Source: an uncultured Saprospiraceae bacterium
Lineage (GTDB): Bacteria > Bacteroidota > Bacteroidia > Chitinophagales > Saprospiraceae
NCBI GenBank assembly: GCA_937941095.1
Contig: CALDYJ010000004.1
Location: 22,851 to 86,850, forward strand
Length of the DNA: 64,000 nt
Direction: 5' to 3'
Shown one piece after another: positions 8,314-17,433 of the stretch. Below the pieces are notes generated by a model. It was not told the DNA's origin and did not search any database. It saw nothing but the letters and a program-made list of their open reading frames with translations. The first letter of the stretch is position 1, and each line of letters starts with the position of its first letter. Position numbers and translations under genes: made by a program.

Positions 8314-9699
8314 TTGGCAAAAAAAACGAAAACAGTATTTGAATGCGCTTCTTGTGGTTATGAAAGTCCAAAATGGGAGGGCAAATGCCCTTCTTGCAAT
8401 TCTTGGAATACATTTATAGAAGAGAAAAAATTTAAATCAGGCGATAAAAGCGAGGCTAGATCTGCCATTATTAGTGGATCAACTAAAAAACAAAAGCCAA
8501 AAAGAGCTATTCCAATAGATGAAGTAGAGACTGGAAAAACAGTTAGGCTAGTAAGCGTAGATGATGAGCTAAATAGAGTCCTCGGTGGAGGAGTTGTGGC
8601 TGGCTCAGTAATTTTAGTAGGAGGACAACCAGGAGTAGGAAAATCAACACTTCTTCTACAATTAGCTTTAAAAAATAAAGTCAGGTTACTATATGTCTCG
8701 GGAGAAGAAAGCGAAGAACAAATTAAGCTGCGCGCGAACCGGATCGGAGCAGACAATAAAGAATGCTTCTTGTTTACCAATATCAATACAGAAGAAATAA
8801 TAAAGGAGGCTCAAAGCTTAGCGCCAGAGATTTTAATAATAGACTCCATTCAGACTTTATCTTCTCCTCTTGTAGAATCTATTCCTGGATCTATTTCTCA
8901 AATTAGAGAATGCGCCTATGAGCTTCAGAGGTTTGCTAAAGAAACTGGGGTGGCTATTTTTATAATTGGGCACATCACAAAAGATGGTAACATTGCAGGG
9001 CCTAAAATATTGGAACATATTGTAGATACCGTTTTACAGTTTGAAGGAGATGTAAATTATGCTTATAGAGTCCTAAGAACTACTAAAAATAGGTTTGGGT
9101 CAACGGATGAAATAGGTATCTATGAGATGTTGCAAACGGGTTTAAGGATGGTAACTAATCCATCTGAATTGTTTTTAAGACAAGGAGACCATAACTTAAG
9201 CGGCAGCGCTATTGCAGCTACCTTAGAAGGTTTAAGGCCTATGTTGATAGAAGTTCAGGCCTTGGTAAGTACTGCAGTCTACGGGACTCCCCAAAGATCT
9301 TCCACAGGATTTGATTTAAGAAGATTGAGTATGCTCTTAGCTGTGCTTGAAAAAAGAGGGGGCTTTGCTTTTGGACACAATGACATCTTTTTAAACATCG
9401 CCGGCGGGATCAAAGTAAATGATCCTTCCATAGACCTTTCGATTGCTGCAGCCCTTTTATCTTCTTTAGAAGATACACCAATTGAAGAAGGCGTCTGTTT
9501 TGCTGGAGAAATTGGCCTATCGGGCGAAGTACGCTCTGTCAATAGGCTCGAACAAAGAATTCAAGAGGCTGATCGATTAGCTTTTAAAACTATGTTTGTT
9601 TCCAAATTTAACCTTAAGGGCCTAGATCCTAAGAAATACAATTTGGAAATAGTGCCTATAGGAAAAGTTGAAGAACTATATCAATACTTGTTCGTTTAA
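8314..9699 (+). CDS. radA: DNA repair protein RadA (branch-migration ATPase)
   Basis: 461 residues. RadA helps RecA-dependent recombination by driving branch migration. The N-terminal zinc ribbon has Cys11/Cys14 and Cys25/Cys28. The RecA-like ATPase has Walker A GGQPGVGKST at 103-112 and the RadA-specific KNRFG motif (TTKNRFGS). The C-terminal Lon-protease-like domain includes DPSIDLSIAAALLSS and the GEIGLSGEVRSV segment. The start is TTG, supported by MAKKTKTVFECASCG being the usual RadA N-terminus. It is followed by the DCC-family gene, whose reading frame is already open within the last codons of radA. Confidence 0.95.
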   Translation: MAKKTKTVFECASCGYESPKWEGKCPSCNSWNTFIEEKKFKSGDKSEARSAIISGSTKKQKPKRAIPIDEVETGKTVRLVSVDDELNRVLGGGVVAGSVILVGGQPGVGKSTLLLQLALKNKVRLLYVSGEESEEQIKLRANRIGADNKECFLFTNINTEEIIKEAQSLAPEILIIDSIQTLSSPLVESIPGSISQIRECAYELQRFAKETGVAIFIIGHITKDGNIAGPKILEHIVDTVLQFEGDVNYAYRVLRTTKNRFGSTDEIGIYEMLQTGLRMVTNPSELFLRQGDHNLSGSAIAATLEGLRPMLIEVQALVSTAVYGTPQRSSTGFDLRRLSMLLAVLEKRGGFAFGHNDIFLNIAGGIKVNDPSIDLSIAAALLSSLEDTPIEEGVCFAGEIGLSGEVRSVNRLEQRIQEADRLAFKTMFVSKFNLKGLDPKKYNLEIVPIGKVEELYQYLFV

Positions 9700-9719
9700 T
9701 TAAGACATCAATTTATAGC

Positions 9720-10148
9720 ATTATCACACTTTCCGAAGCAAAATCATTTTCAACTAAAAACCCTATTTTATTCTTTGATGGGGTCTGTAATCTTTGTAAT
9801 GCCTACATCCAACAAGTGATTAAATACGATAAAGACAAAGTATATCGATTTGCATCTCTCCAATCAAGCTTGGGGCAAGAGTTGCTTGAAGCCAATAATC
9901 TTAAATCATTAGATTCCGTCATTTTATTAGAAGGAGACCAGCTTTTGACACATGCTGATGTTGCTTTAAAAATTGCTTCGAGGCTTGGAGGCTACTGGAA
10001 GTTAGCTGGCTTTTTAAATATCTTTCCCTCAGTCATTAGGAACAAATTTTACGACTGGATCGCTAGAAATAGGTACAAATGGTTTGGTAAAAAGGAAATG
10101 TGCATGGTGCCTAGCAATGAATTAAAGGCCTTATTTTTAGATATCTAA
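9720..10148 (+). CDS. Thiol-disulfide oxidoreductase, DCC family, non-standard start
   Basis: The frame encodes the family hallmark FFDGVCNLCNAY at 9771-9806, which supplies the DxxCxxC redox pair, then YRFASLQSSLGQELL and a C-terminal RNKFYDWIARNRYKWFG segment. Size (~140 residues) fits the DCC family of small thioredoxin-like proteins. The only ATG/GTG/TTG in this frame is GTG at 9816, which falls after the active site and would remove it. The frame is open back to 9672, so initiation is probably at an ATT codon (9720 chosen; 9711 and 9699 are alternatives), unless a base is wrong in the sequence. It is immediately downstream of radA. Confidence 0.7.
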   Translation: MITLSEAKSFSTKNPILFFDGVCNLCNAYIQQVIKYDKDKVYRFASLQSSLGQELLEANNLKSLDSVILLEGDQLLTHADVALKIASRLGGYWKLAGFLNIFPSVIRNKFYDWIARNRYKWFGKKEMCMVPSNELKALFLDI

Positions 10149-10227
10149 GCATTTATTTTACTTGAATTTCATTTCGATACAATTCCCATTTCTATAACAG
10201 TTCTTTTTTAGATAACTTCACACTTCT

Positions 10228-10248
10228 TTTGAACTAATTTTGTTCAAA
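10228..10248 (+). promoter_or_regulatory. -7-like box inside a perfect inverted repeat before asnS
   Basis: TAATTTTG at 10235-10242 fits the TAnnTTTG box. It is enclosed by TTTGAAC (10228-10234) and GTTCAAA (10242-10248), a perfect 7-bp inverted repeat. No good -33 TTTG is seen at the expected distance. Confidence 0.4.
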
Positions 10249-10278
10249 TCTTGTAATAATCAGCATAGTAAATTAGAA

Positions 10279-11709
10279 ATGAAAAGGACTGAAGTATCAA
10301 CTGTATTAGAAGAAGCAAAAATCGGCGAAGAGATTCTTGTAAAAGGGTGGGTTAAGTCATTTAGAGCAAATCGTTTTATCGCCCTTAATGATGGCTCTTG
10401 TTTTAAGACCCTACAAGTGGTCGTAGACTTTGAGAATTATCCTGAGGAATTGATAAAGAGAATCAGTTTTCATTCTTGTGTTTCCATAAAAGGAGAATTA
10501 GTAGCATCGCAAGGTTCTGGACAAAAAGTAGAACTTCAAGCAAAAGAAATTGAAATTTTAGGAGATTCAGATGCAGGAGCTTATGTCTTGCAGCCCAAGA
10601 AAATGACTCAAGAATATTTGAGAGAAAAGGCTCATTTTAGAATGAGGACCAATACTTTTTCTGCAGTATTTAGACTTAGACATGCCATCGCCTTTGCCAT
10701 TAACAAATATTTTAATGACCACGGCTATTATTATATGCACACACCAATCATTACCGGTAGTGATGCAGAAGGTGCTGGAGAGATGTTTCACGTTACAACT
10801 TTTAAGCCCGATACTGCACCAAAAGATGAGGCGGGCAATGTAGATTATAAACAAGATTTTTTTGGTAAGGAGACCAACCTTACTGTCTCTGGTCAACTCC
10901 AAGCTGAAATGGGAGCACTAGCGCTAGGGAAGGTTTATACTTTTGGACCAACTTTTAGAGCAGAAAATTCTAATACTAGTCGTCACCTCGCGGAATTTTG
11001 GATGATTGAACCTGAAGTGGCCTTTTGCGACATTCATGGAGACATGGATCTTGCCGAAGATTTTTCTAAATACTTAATAAAGTATTGCTTAGATAACTAT
11101 CCTGACGACTTAGCTTTTTTAGAAAAGAGAATTTTAGATTCGGAAAAACAAATGCCGAAAGAGCAACGAAGGCCATTGCCTTTAATTGAATCTTTGAAGT
11201 TTGTGATTGATAATGACTTTGAGCGAATTACTTATTCAGATGCCGTTAATCTTTTAAGAAATTCTAAACCTTATAAAAAAGGAAGGTTTGAATTTGAAGT
11301 AGAGTGGGGTAAAGATCTTCAAGCAGAACATGAACGCTGGTTGGTGGAAAAGAAGTTTAAAAAACCAGTAATTGTTAGAGATTATCCAAAAGGAATTAAG
11401 GCCTTTTACATGCGCCAAAATGATGACGATAAAACGGTAGCAGCGATGGATGTTTTGTTTCCAGGAATTGGTGAAGTGATCGGCGGTTCTCAAAGAGAAG
11501 AAAGACATGATAAATTGCTAAAACGAATGGAGGAAATGGATATTCCAGAGCATGAATTATGGTGGTATCTCGAACTCAGAAAATTTGGTGGCTGCCCACA
11601 TGCGGGATTCGGAATGGGCTTTGAAAGAATGGTTCAATTCATTACAGGTATGACAAACATTCGTGATGTAATACCATTTCCTAGAGCAAAAGGAAGTGCT
11701 GAATTTTAA
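10279..11709 (+). CDS. asnS: Asparaginyl-tRNA synthetase
   Basis: 476 residues from the ATG at 10279. An upstream in-frame start at 10240 would add a non-conserved extension and lies inside the promoter-like box. The N-terminal OB-fold (ILVKGWVKSFR...) recognises the anticodon. The class II core shows motif 2 (FRAENSNTSRHLAEFWMIEPE) and motif 3 (GFGMGFERMVQFI). The HGDMDLAEDF and GGSQREERHDKLL segments are typical of AsnRS rather than AspRS. It charges tRNA-Asn in the cytoplasm. Its TAA stop overlaps the stop codon of the convergent ctlX-type gene by two bases. Confidence 0.95.
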   Translation: MKRTEVSTVLEEAKIGEEILVKGWVKSFRANRFIALNDGSCFKTLQVVVDFENYPEELIKRISFHSCVSIKGELVASQGSGQKVELQAKEIEILGDSDAGAYVLQPKKMTQEYLREKAHFRMRTNTFSAVFRLRHAIAFAINKYFNDHGYYYMHTPIITGSDAEGAGEMFHVTTFKPDTAPKDEAGNVDYKQDFFGKETNLTVSGQLQAEMGALALGKVYTFGPTFRAENSNTSRHLAEFWMIEPEVAFCDIHGDMDLAEDFSKYLIKYCLDNYPDDLAFLEKRILDSEKQMPKEQRRPLPLIESLKFVIDNDFERITYSDAVNLLRNSKPYKKGRFEFEVEWGKDLQAEHERWLVEKKFKKPVIVRDYPKGIKAFYMRQNDDDKTVAAMDVLFPGIGEVIGGSQREERHDKLLKRMEEMDIPEHELWWYLELRKFGGCPHAGFGMGFERMVQFITGMTNIRDVIPFPRAKGSAEF

Positions 11710-12638
11710 AACAATTCTGCAATCATACACCTTGCAGAACCTCCTCCTAGCTGTTCAATAACATCTAAAGGACTGTGCACAATCTTGAGAAAAGTTTCAA
11801 TGGCTTTGACTTGGCTTTGATCAAGGCTATGGAAAGCTTGACTAGACATGATCATTAAATTGCGATCAAGGGGCTTGCTGGATCTTAGTTCTAGCATATT
11901 CCCTGCAAATTGAGCTACTTGTTTTTCAGAAATTCCTATTATTTTTTTTCCTGTATTTTCTATTGCTTGCCGCAAATGATCTTTTTCGTTTTTGTCGTCT
12001 ATGCAGTCCAAACAAACAATGGCTAAATCCTTTGCGATAGACATCATCACGTTGGTGTGGTAGATTTCTTTTCTTTGATTGTGTACTGATTGGTATGCGT
12101 GAAATTTTACTGCTTTGTATTGAAGCTTGTCGCAAAATTCATCAACTATTTTAGCATTGCTCCTTGGTGAAATGGCCACATAGGCAATTTTGTTAATGCG
12201 GTCAAGAACTAAACTACCTGTCCCTTCTAAGAATTTATTTTCAATTTCTCTAGGACTTAGATCTAGCTTCATAGCATAGTTTAATCCTTGTTCTTTTAAA
12301 GAATGGAGGATGTCAGGGTTTCTTTCCTTTCTTCTATTTTCTGCAAACATTGGATAGAGTACGTATTGTTTGTCTTGATGAAAACTTATCCAGTTGTTTG
12401 GGAAAACAGCATCTGGTGTCGAAGGTATAGCTGTGTCTTGAAGTATGTGTACATTGATTCTTTCTGTTTTTAGCCTTTCGGCAAAAGCATCAAATTCGAT
12501 TAGAGCTTTTTTAGAAAGTTCTCCAGCACTAAGATTAAAGTTATTGTTTTGGTAGTAATTGTTGACTGCGGTTTGTTCGTTTTTTCTAAACTCAAAAGGC
12601 CTGATCATTAAGATTGTATTTGTTGATTGAACGCTCAT
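11706..12638 (-). CDS. ctlX: Citrulline hydrolase-type amidinotransferase-fold protein (CtlX)
   Basis: 310 residues of the guanidino-group-modifying superfamily (arginine deiminase / dimethylargininase fold). Visible marks are the N-terminal IRPFEFRKNEQTAVNNYYQ, the FPNNWISFH segment, the HTNVMMS histidine motif and a C-terminal GGGSARCMIAELF whose Cys304 is the expected nucleophile. The family representative CtlX hydrolyses citrulline to ornithine, ammonia and CO2. The exact substrate here is assigned by similarity. It is transcribed alone, convergent with asnS and divergent from the isomerase gene at 12734. Confidence 0.82.
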   Translation of the reverse strand: MSVQSTNTILMIRPFEFRKNEQTAVNNYYQNNNFNLSAGELSKKALIEFDAFAERLKTERINVHILQDTAIPSTPDAVFPNNWISFHQDKQYVLYPMFAENRRKERNPDILHSLKEQGLNYAMKLDLSPREIENKFLEGTGSLVLDRINKIAYVAISPRSNAKIVDEFCDKLQYKAVKFHAYQSVHNQRKEIYHTNVMMSIAKDLAIVCLDCIDDKNEKDHLRQAIENTGKKIIGISEKQVAQFAGNMLELRSSKPLDRNLMIMSSQAFHSLDQSQVKAIETFLKIVHSPLDVIEQLGGGSARCMIAELF

Positions 12639-12733
12639 TTTTTAAGGTATGAATTTAGAATTTGGTCTTTAAATTGCAAGCACAATATAGTGTTGAATAT
12701 TGTCTATATTGAGAAGTTCAAAAAATTATTTTT

Positions 12734-13828
12734 ATGGCAAAAGAACTTCAAAAATATGCTTATGCTCCACTAAAGCAGCTTTCAAATAGAGTTTGGAGGA
12801 CTTATGAAGGAGGAGCTTTGATTGATAATTGGAAAAAAAATTCTCCGGAAATAGATAACAGTAAGCCTGAAGAATGGATTATGTCCACCATTGTTGCTCG
12901 CGGTAAAAATCGACCTAAGGATGAAGGGTTATCATTAATAGAAACAGAAGATGGAGTTTTCTCTTTAAAAGAATTGATTGATTCAGATCTGGAATTATAT
13001 TTAGGAAAGCATATTGCTGAAAATTTTGGAACAACAGGAGTTCTTATAAAAATGTTAGATTCAAAAGAACGCTTAACAGTGCAAGTTCATCCTGATAAAC
13101 AGTACGCCAAGTCAATTCTTAATTCAGAATTCGGAAAAACAGAATCCTGGTATGTATTAAATACTAGAGAAATAAACGGAGAGAAAAGTGTTGTTTATAT
13201 GGGTTTTAAAAAACATGTGACAAAAGAAAAGTGGAAAATGTTTTTTGATAATCAAGATATAAAAGGAATGCTAGATTGCCTGCACAAAATAGAAGTAAAG
13301 CCGGGAGATGCTTTTATGATTTATGGAGGTGTTCCTCATGCTATCGGAGCAGGTTGCTTTTTAATGGAAGTTCAAGAGCCGACAGATTATACCATGCGCG
13401 TAGAAAAAACTACACCTACTGGATTGAAGATTGGACCTGAACTTATTCATCAAGGAGTAGGTGAAGAGACGATGTTAGAATGTTTTCATTATGATACCTA
13501 TACCGAAGAAGAAGCACTAAATAAATGGAAGATAAGTCCAGAAGTTGTTGATGCTTCTACTGAGTTTACTTTAAAAACATTGTTTAATGAAAGTCATACA
13601 AACTGCTTTGGATTAAATGAACTGATTTTAAATGGAGAATATACCATTAAAAGTAATTCCTGTTTTTATGTTGCTGTTATTTATACAGGTGAAGTGAAAT
13701 TGATTTGCAACGAGAAAGAATACGAATTTGCTCAAGGAGATGAAATATTTATTTCAGCAGCCATTTCTTCCATTAAATTTGTATCAAAAAGTCCTTCGAA
13801 AATATTGCTCTGTTATCCACCTAGTTAA
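12734..13828 (+). CDS. manA: Mannose-6-phosphate isomerase, class I type
   Basis: 364 residues. A cupin-fold zinc enzyme that interconverts mannose-6-phosphate and fructose-6-phosphate. The metal-site motif LTVQVHPDKQYAK and the long GDAFMIYGGVPHAIGAGCFLMEVQEPTDYT segment are characteristic. A second cupin half with SNSCFYVAVIYTGEV and FAQGDEIFIS closes the protein. It lies 41 bases before the mannonate oxidoreductase gene on the same strand and probably shares its transcript. The true substrate could be another sugar, given the uronate setting; that is inference. Confidence 0.82.
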   Translation: MAKELQKYAYAPLKQLSNRVWRTYEGGALIDNWKKNSPEIDNSKPEEWIMSTIVARGKNRPKDEGLSLIETEDGVFSLKELIDSDLELYLGKHIAENFGTTGVLIKMLDSKERLTVQVHPDKQYAKSILNSEFGKTESWYVLNTREINGEKSVVYMGFKKHVTKEKWKMFFDNQDIKGMLDCLHKIEVKPGDAFMIYGGVPHAIGAGCFLMEVQEPTDYTMRVEKTTPTGLKIGPELIHQGVGEETMLECFHYDTYTEEEALNKWKISPEVVDASTEFTLKTLFNESHTNCFGLNELILNGEYTIKSNSCFYVAVIYTGEVKLICNEKEYEFAQGDEIFISAAISSIKFVSKSPSKILLCYPPS

Positions 13829-13869
13829 CATCATTCGATAACTAATTTAAAAGCATTAAAAGTTTATAA

Positions 13870-14682
13870 ATGAATTTATTCGACATAGAAGATAAAGTTA
13901 TTCTCATTACCGGTGCTTGTGGGGTGTTAGGAGGAGGAATTGTAAAATATTTACTTGAACAAAAGGCGATTGTGATTTTACTGCATTATAAAAAAGATCC
14001 CCTAGAGGCCTTTGTGAAGGAATTAAAAACCACAAGTGAAAAAGTTGAGGGCTATTTATGCAATGTCGTAGACAAAAAAAGCCTTGAAGAAGTAGCTTTA
14101 AAAGTTATGGCCAAGTACAACAAAATAGATGCGCTTATCAATGCTGCAGGAGGTAATAAACCTGGTGCAACTGTCGGATTGAATCAATCTGTATTTGAAG
14201 TTGATATAGAACAATTCAAACAGGTAGTAGATCTGAATTTATTCGGAAGCATTATTCCTTCATTGGTATTTGGAAAAGAGATGGCTAAGCAAAAAAAAGG
14301 AGTAATTATTAACATCTCTTCAATGGCCTCCGAAAGAGCCATAACAAGAATAATGGGCTACTCTGCTTCTAAAGCAGCAATAGATAATTTCACAAAGTGG
14401 ATGTCCGTAGAATTAGCAAATAAGTATGGAGATGGAATGCGAGTAAATGCGATAGCACCAGGATTTTTTATCAGTAAACAGAATAGAACTTTACTAACAA
14501 ATGCAGATGGGACTTATACGGAAAGGGCAAAAACAATAATTAGTAATACGCCAATGAATAGATTTGGAAATGCTGATGAATTAAATGGAGCCATTCATTA
14601 TTTGTGCGCGGATGCATCTAAATTTGTTACTGGAATTGTAATGCCAATTGATGGTGGCTTTAGTGCTTTTAGTGGAGTGTAA
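13870..14682 (+). CDS. uxuB: D-mannonate oxidoreductase, SDR type (UxuB function)
   Basis: 270 residues. A classical short-chain dehydrogenase with the cofactor glycine motif TGACGVLGGG near residue 14, NAAGG at 91, the catalytic Ser150/151, Tyr164 and Lys168 (YSASK). Non-E. coli UxuB enzymes of this SDR type reduce D-fructuronate to D-mannonate. The assignment rests on sequence resemblance plus the convergent uxuA gene 22 bases away, whose product uses mannonate. A different 3-oxo sugar acid substrate cannot be excluded. Confidence 0.75.
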   Translation: MNLFDIEDKVILITGACGVLGGGIVKYLLEQKAIVILLHYKKDPLEAFVKELKTTSEKVEGYLCNVVDKKSLEEVALKVMAKYNKIDALINAAGGNKPGATVGLNQSVFEVDIEQFKQVVDLNLFGSIIPSLVFGKEMAKQKKGVIINISSMASERAITRIMGYSASKAAIDNFTKWMSVELANKYGDGMRVNAIAPGFFISKQNRTLLTNADGTYTERAKTIISNTPMNRFGNADELNGAIHYLCADASKFVTGIVMPIDGGFSAFSGV

Positions 14683-14704
14683 TTAGAGCTCTTTGCTTCT
14701 GAGA

Positions 14705-15916
14705 TTAGGATTCGTTTGATAATTTAATTCCCATTTCTAATCCCCTTATTTCTGCCAAACCTCTGAGCCTTCCAATTGCTGAATATCCCGGGTTTACATT
14801 TTTAGATAGGTCATCAAGCATTTGGTGTCCATGATCAGGGCGCATTGGCATTCGATAGTCAAGCCTTCCGGTTTGGAGGCGATGTTTTTGTTCTTTGAGT
14901 AAAGCTTTGATAACTTCGAACATTTTTACATCTCCAGAGAGATGATTTGCTTCGTAGAAGTTTCCTTCTTCATCTCTCGTAGTACTCCTTAAGTGTACAA
15001 AGTTGATCCGATGCCCCAAATTATGCACCATTTCTGGGAGATTGTTTTTTTTATTTACGCCGAATGAACCAGTACAAAAGCATAAGCCATTGTTTGGACT
15101 ATCGACTGTTTTTAAAAGATGGAACACATCTTCTTCATTGCTTACAACTCTTGGTAAGCCTAATATTGGAAAGGGGGGATCATCCGGATGGATGGCCATA
15201 TAAACGCCTGCTTGTTCAGCTATTGGAATTATTTCTTTGAGGAAAGCAATTAGATTATTTCTTAATTCTTTGCCGCCAATGTTTTGATATTCATCAAGCG
15301 TTTTTTGAAAATTATCTAAAGAATACCCTTCTTCGGCACCAGGCAAACCTGCTAATATGTTGTTTACTAAATTAGTCTTTTGCCTATTGCTCATGCTTCC
15401 AAAATGGTTTTCTGCAGCAATAATCTGTTTAGAAGAATATTCTGAATGTGCTTTAGGACGCTGCAGGAGAAAGAGGTCAAATGTTGAAAATTCAAGGGAA
15501 TCAAATTTTAGCGCCCTAGAACCATCCGGCATTTCAAAGGATAAATCTGTTCTTGTCCAATCGAGTACAGGCATAAAATTATAGCAGATTATATCGATGC
15601 CTGATTTTCCTAAATTTCGAATGCTTTGTTTATAATTATTAATGTACTCTTGAAATCGGCCAGTTCTTTTTTTTATTGCTTCATGAACAGGCACACTTTC
15701 TACTACTGACCAATTGAGTCCAGCAGCTTCTATTTCAATCTTACGTTTCTTGATTTCTTCGATCGTCCAAATTTCACCATTTGGAATATGGTGAAGTGCA
15801 CTTACAATACCTACGGCACCAGCCATTTTAATGTGCGAAAGTAATACAGGGTCATCGGGGCCAAACCACCTCCAGGTTTGTTCCATGCCAAGAGATTTAT
15901 TTATTGAAGCGCGCAT
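14705..15916 (-). CDS. uxuA: Mannonate dehydratase
   Basis: 403 residues. A metal-dependent TIM-barrel enzyme that dehydrates D-mannonate to KDG. Typical UxuA segments are present in order: [16 protein letters not shown], the metal-site [35 protein letters not shown] and the C-terminal [10 protein letters not shown]. It begins only 3 bases after the Nramp-like transporter gene stop, so the two form an operon transcribed leftwards. Its product KDG is the substrate of the kdgK gene at 30131, tying this arm to the alginate pathway. Confidence 0.95.
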   Translation of the reverse strand: MRASINKSLGMEQTWRWFGPDDPVLLSHIKMAGAVGIVSALHHIPNGEIWTIEEIKKRKIEIEAAGLNWSVVESVPVHEAIKKRTGRFQEYINNYKQSIRNLGKSGIDIICYNFMPVLDWTRTDLSFEMPDGSRALKFDSLEFSTFDLFLLQRPKAHSEYSSKQIIAAENHFGSMSNRQKTNLVNNILAGLPGAEEGYSLDNFQKTLDEYQNIGGKELRNNLIAFLKEIIPIAEQAGVYMAIHPDDPPFPILGLPRVVSNEEDVFHLLKTVDSPNNGLCFCTGSFGVNKKNNLPEMVHNLGHRINFVHLRSTTRDEEGNFYEANHLSGDVKMFEVIKALLKEQKHRLQTGRLDYRMPMRPDHGHQMLDDLSKNVNPGYSAIGRLRGLAEIRGLEMGIKLSNES

Positions 15917-15919
15917 GAT

Positions 15920-17161
15920 TTACAATATTTGTTGAAGTAATCCTTTTATAGCAATAGAAGATGTAAATAGTGCAAAAGAAAGTATCAATATTAAGATGAC
16001 GTTTGTGGAAAGGTTGAAGCTATACTTTTGCATTAGCTTTTTCTGATTTCCTAAATATAAAATGCAACCAACGGTTAGCGGTAAGATCACGGAATTTAAA
16101 GCTTGTGAAACAATCATCACAAACACAGGACGAGCGTCAAAGATGGGGACAACTAGACCAAGCAAAGAAATAAAGAATACCATTATTCTGTATTTAGAAA
16201 GTTTCATGTTTCGTGGAGATTCGTTGTAATCACATAATAGCCATGGTAACATGAGCACATTTGGAAATTGAGAAGAAACTCCTGCGCCAATAATTCCAAT
16301 GGCAAATATGGTAACGGCCATTTTACCTGAAAGAGGCTCAAGCAATTCTATCATTTGAGAAGCCCTTGTCAAGCCTAAATTTTCAGGATAAAGTGTTCCA
16401 GCAGCAGCTGCCATAATAGACATACTGATGATAAACATAAGTACTACCGAAACTATTGCGTCTCTTCGCTGTACTCTTTCATCTTGTATTCCCCATTGAG
16501 CTTCTTTGACCAAAGTAGTTCTGATGATAAATAATCCAGAAAAAACAGTAGTTCCAACCATAGAAGCTATAACAAGAAATGGCCCCTTGTCTTGATCCTC
16601 AGGGATTGAAGGAACGTTTGGAATTAATCCTTTAAGAATATCAGCTGGTGGAGGCATGAGAATAAAGAAATTTATAAGAAAACAGGCTGACATGACAGCT
16701 ACGATAACTGCTAGTGCTCTTTCAAAGAATTGAGTCTCTCCATTCCAGAAAATGAAGTAGACCAAGCAAATATAGAATGCAGCAAAATAGATCGCTGGAA
16801 TTCCTTCAGGAAGAAATGATTTGGACCAAACATGAGAAATGTCTGCCACTATACCCATTACTCCCATGACACTTCCCATTACTCCAGCAGTCAAAGCGAT
16901 TATAAAAAATATTCCCACCCCAGGGTGAATGTGTTTTTTAAAAGCTTGTAAAGCTGTTTCTCCAGTGACCATTGTGTATTTACTGTACAAGTTGATCATA
17001 AAATACGTTGCTAAGCAAGAAGCGATAATGGTCCACAAGAGTGACATCCCATAGCTTGCCCCAGCTTTAGCCATTGCTGTGACACTACCTGTACCAATAT
17101 TAAATCCAAGCAAAAAAATACCTGGAAGAAAAAGGGCTATTCCTTTTTTTATCCGATTCAT
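15920..17161 (-). CDS. Nramp-superfamily permease, non-canonical, probably for a sugar acid
   Basis: 413 residues with about eleven hydrophobic segments, recognisable as the Nramp fold. In true Nramp metal importers TM1 carries DPGN and TM6 carries MPH; here the corresponding segments read LGFNIGTGSVT and VGTTVFSGLF, so the Asp, Asn and Met metal ligands are all absent. This argues against divalent metal transport. The gene is 3 bases upstream of uxuA in the same operon and faces a GntR regulator, so uptake of mannonate, fructuronate or a related acid is the likely role (inference from context). It is probably the first gene of its transcript. Confidence 0.75.
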   Translation of the reverse strand: MNRIKKGIALFLPGIFLLGFNIGTGSVTAMAKAGASYGMSLLWTIIASCLATYFMINLYSKYTMVTGETALQAFKKHIHPGVGIFFIIALTAGVMGSVMGVMGIVADISHVWSKSFLPEGIPAIYFAAFYICLVYFIFWNGETQFFERALAVIVAVMSACFLINFFILMPPPADILKGLIPNVPSIPEDQDKGPFLVIASMVGTTVFSGLFIIRTTLVKEAQWGIQDERVQRRDAIVSVVLMFIISMSIMAAAAGTLYPENLGLTRASQMIELLEPLSGKMAVTIFAIGIIGAGVSSQFPNVLMLPWLLCDYNESPRNMKLSKYRIMVFFISLLGLVVPIFDARPVFVMIVSQALNSVILPLTVGCILYLGNQKKLMQKYSFNLSTNVILILILSFALFTSSIAIKGLLQQIL

Positions 17162-17261
17162 TTTAATTGTCTTGATTTAGGCCAAATGGTTTTGCATTTT
17201 TTTGAGTTGTAAACCTTTCTTTATGAATACTTTATGTTTGTAGGCTGAAGTTTTTTCTCTT

Positions 17262-17290
17262 CAAATATATGTTTTTTGGAACAAATCAAA
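17262..17290 (-). promoter_or_regulatory. Candidate promoter of the Nramp-like/uxuA operon
   Basis: On the minus strand TATATTTG (17269-17262) matches TAnnTTTG. A TTTG (17290-17287) lies 17 bases upstream, slightly short of the usual 19. This would start transcription about 95 bases before the Nramp-like gene. Confidence 0.4.
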
Positions 17291-17380
17291 ATTTGGCTAT
17301 ATAGAATTTTATCAAGTGAAGGTTTTGGAAATCAAGGCGAAAAAACTATAAAGTTTTCAAGGATAAATGGAAAACTTGAC

Positions 17381-17388
17381 TATATTTG
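17381..17388 (+). promoter_or_regulatory. -7 box of the gntR promoter
   Basis: TATATTTG is an exact match to TAnnTTTG. The expected transcription start, near 17395, falls inside the palindromic operator. No convincing -33 element is seen. Confidence 0.4.
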
Positions 17389-17391
17389 GCT

Positions 17392-17427
17392 CCAGAAATT
17401 GGTTAACCAATTTCTGGTTAACCAATT
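17392..17427 (+). promoter_or_regulatory. Palindromic operator, probably bound by the adjacent GntR regulator
   Basis: Bases 17392-17417 are a perfect 26-bp palindrome centred on GGTTAACC (outer arms CCAGAAATT and AATTTCTGG). A second TGGTTAACCA core sits at 17415-17424, 15 bp on. The site covers the predicted transcription start and ends 6 bases before the GTG at 17434. FadR-type GntR proteins bind such short dyads, so autorepression is likely. Confidence 0.75.
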
Positions 17428-17433
17428 AAATGA

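Noticed and set aside
8358..8786. A 142-codon frame opposite radA
   Set aside because: It lies entirely inside the well-supported radA gene on the other strand, and its Ser/Pro-rich sequence is what the complement of such a gene gives.
15920..17161. A manganese/iron importer (ordinary MntH)
   Set aside because: The DPGN and MPH metal-ligand motifs are absent and the gene belongs to a uronate operon.
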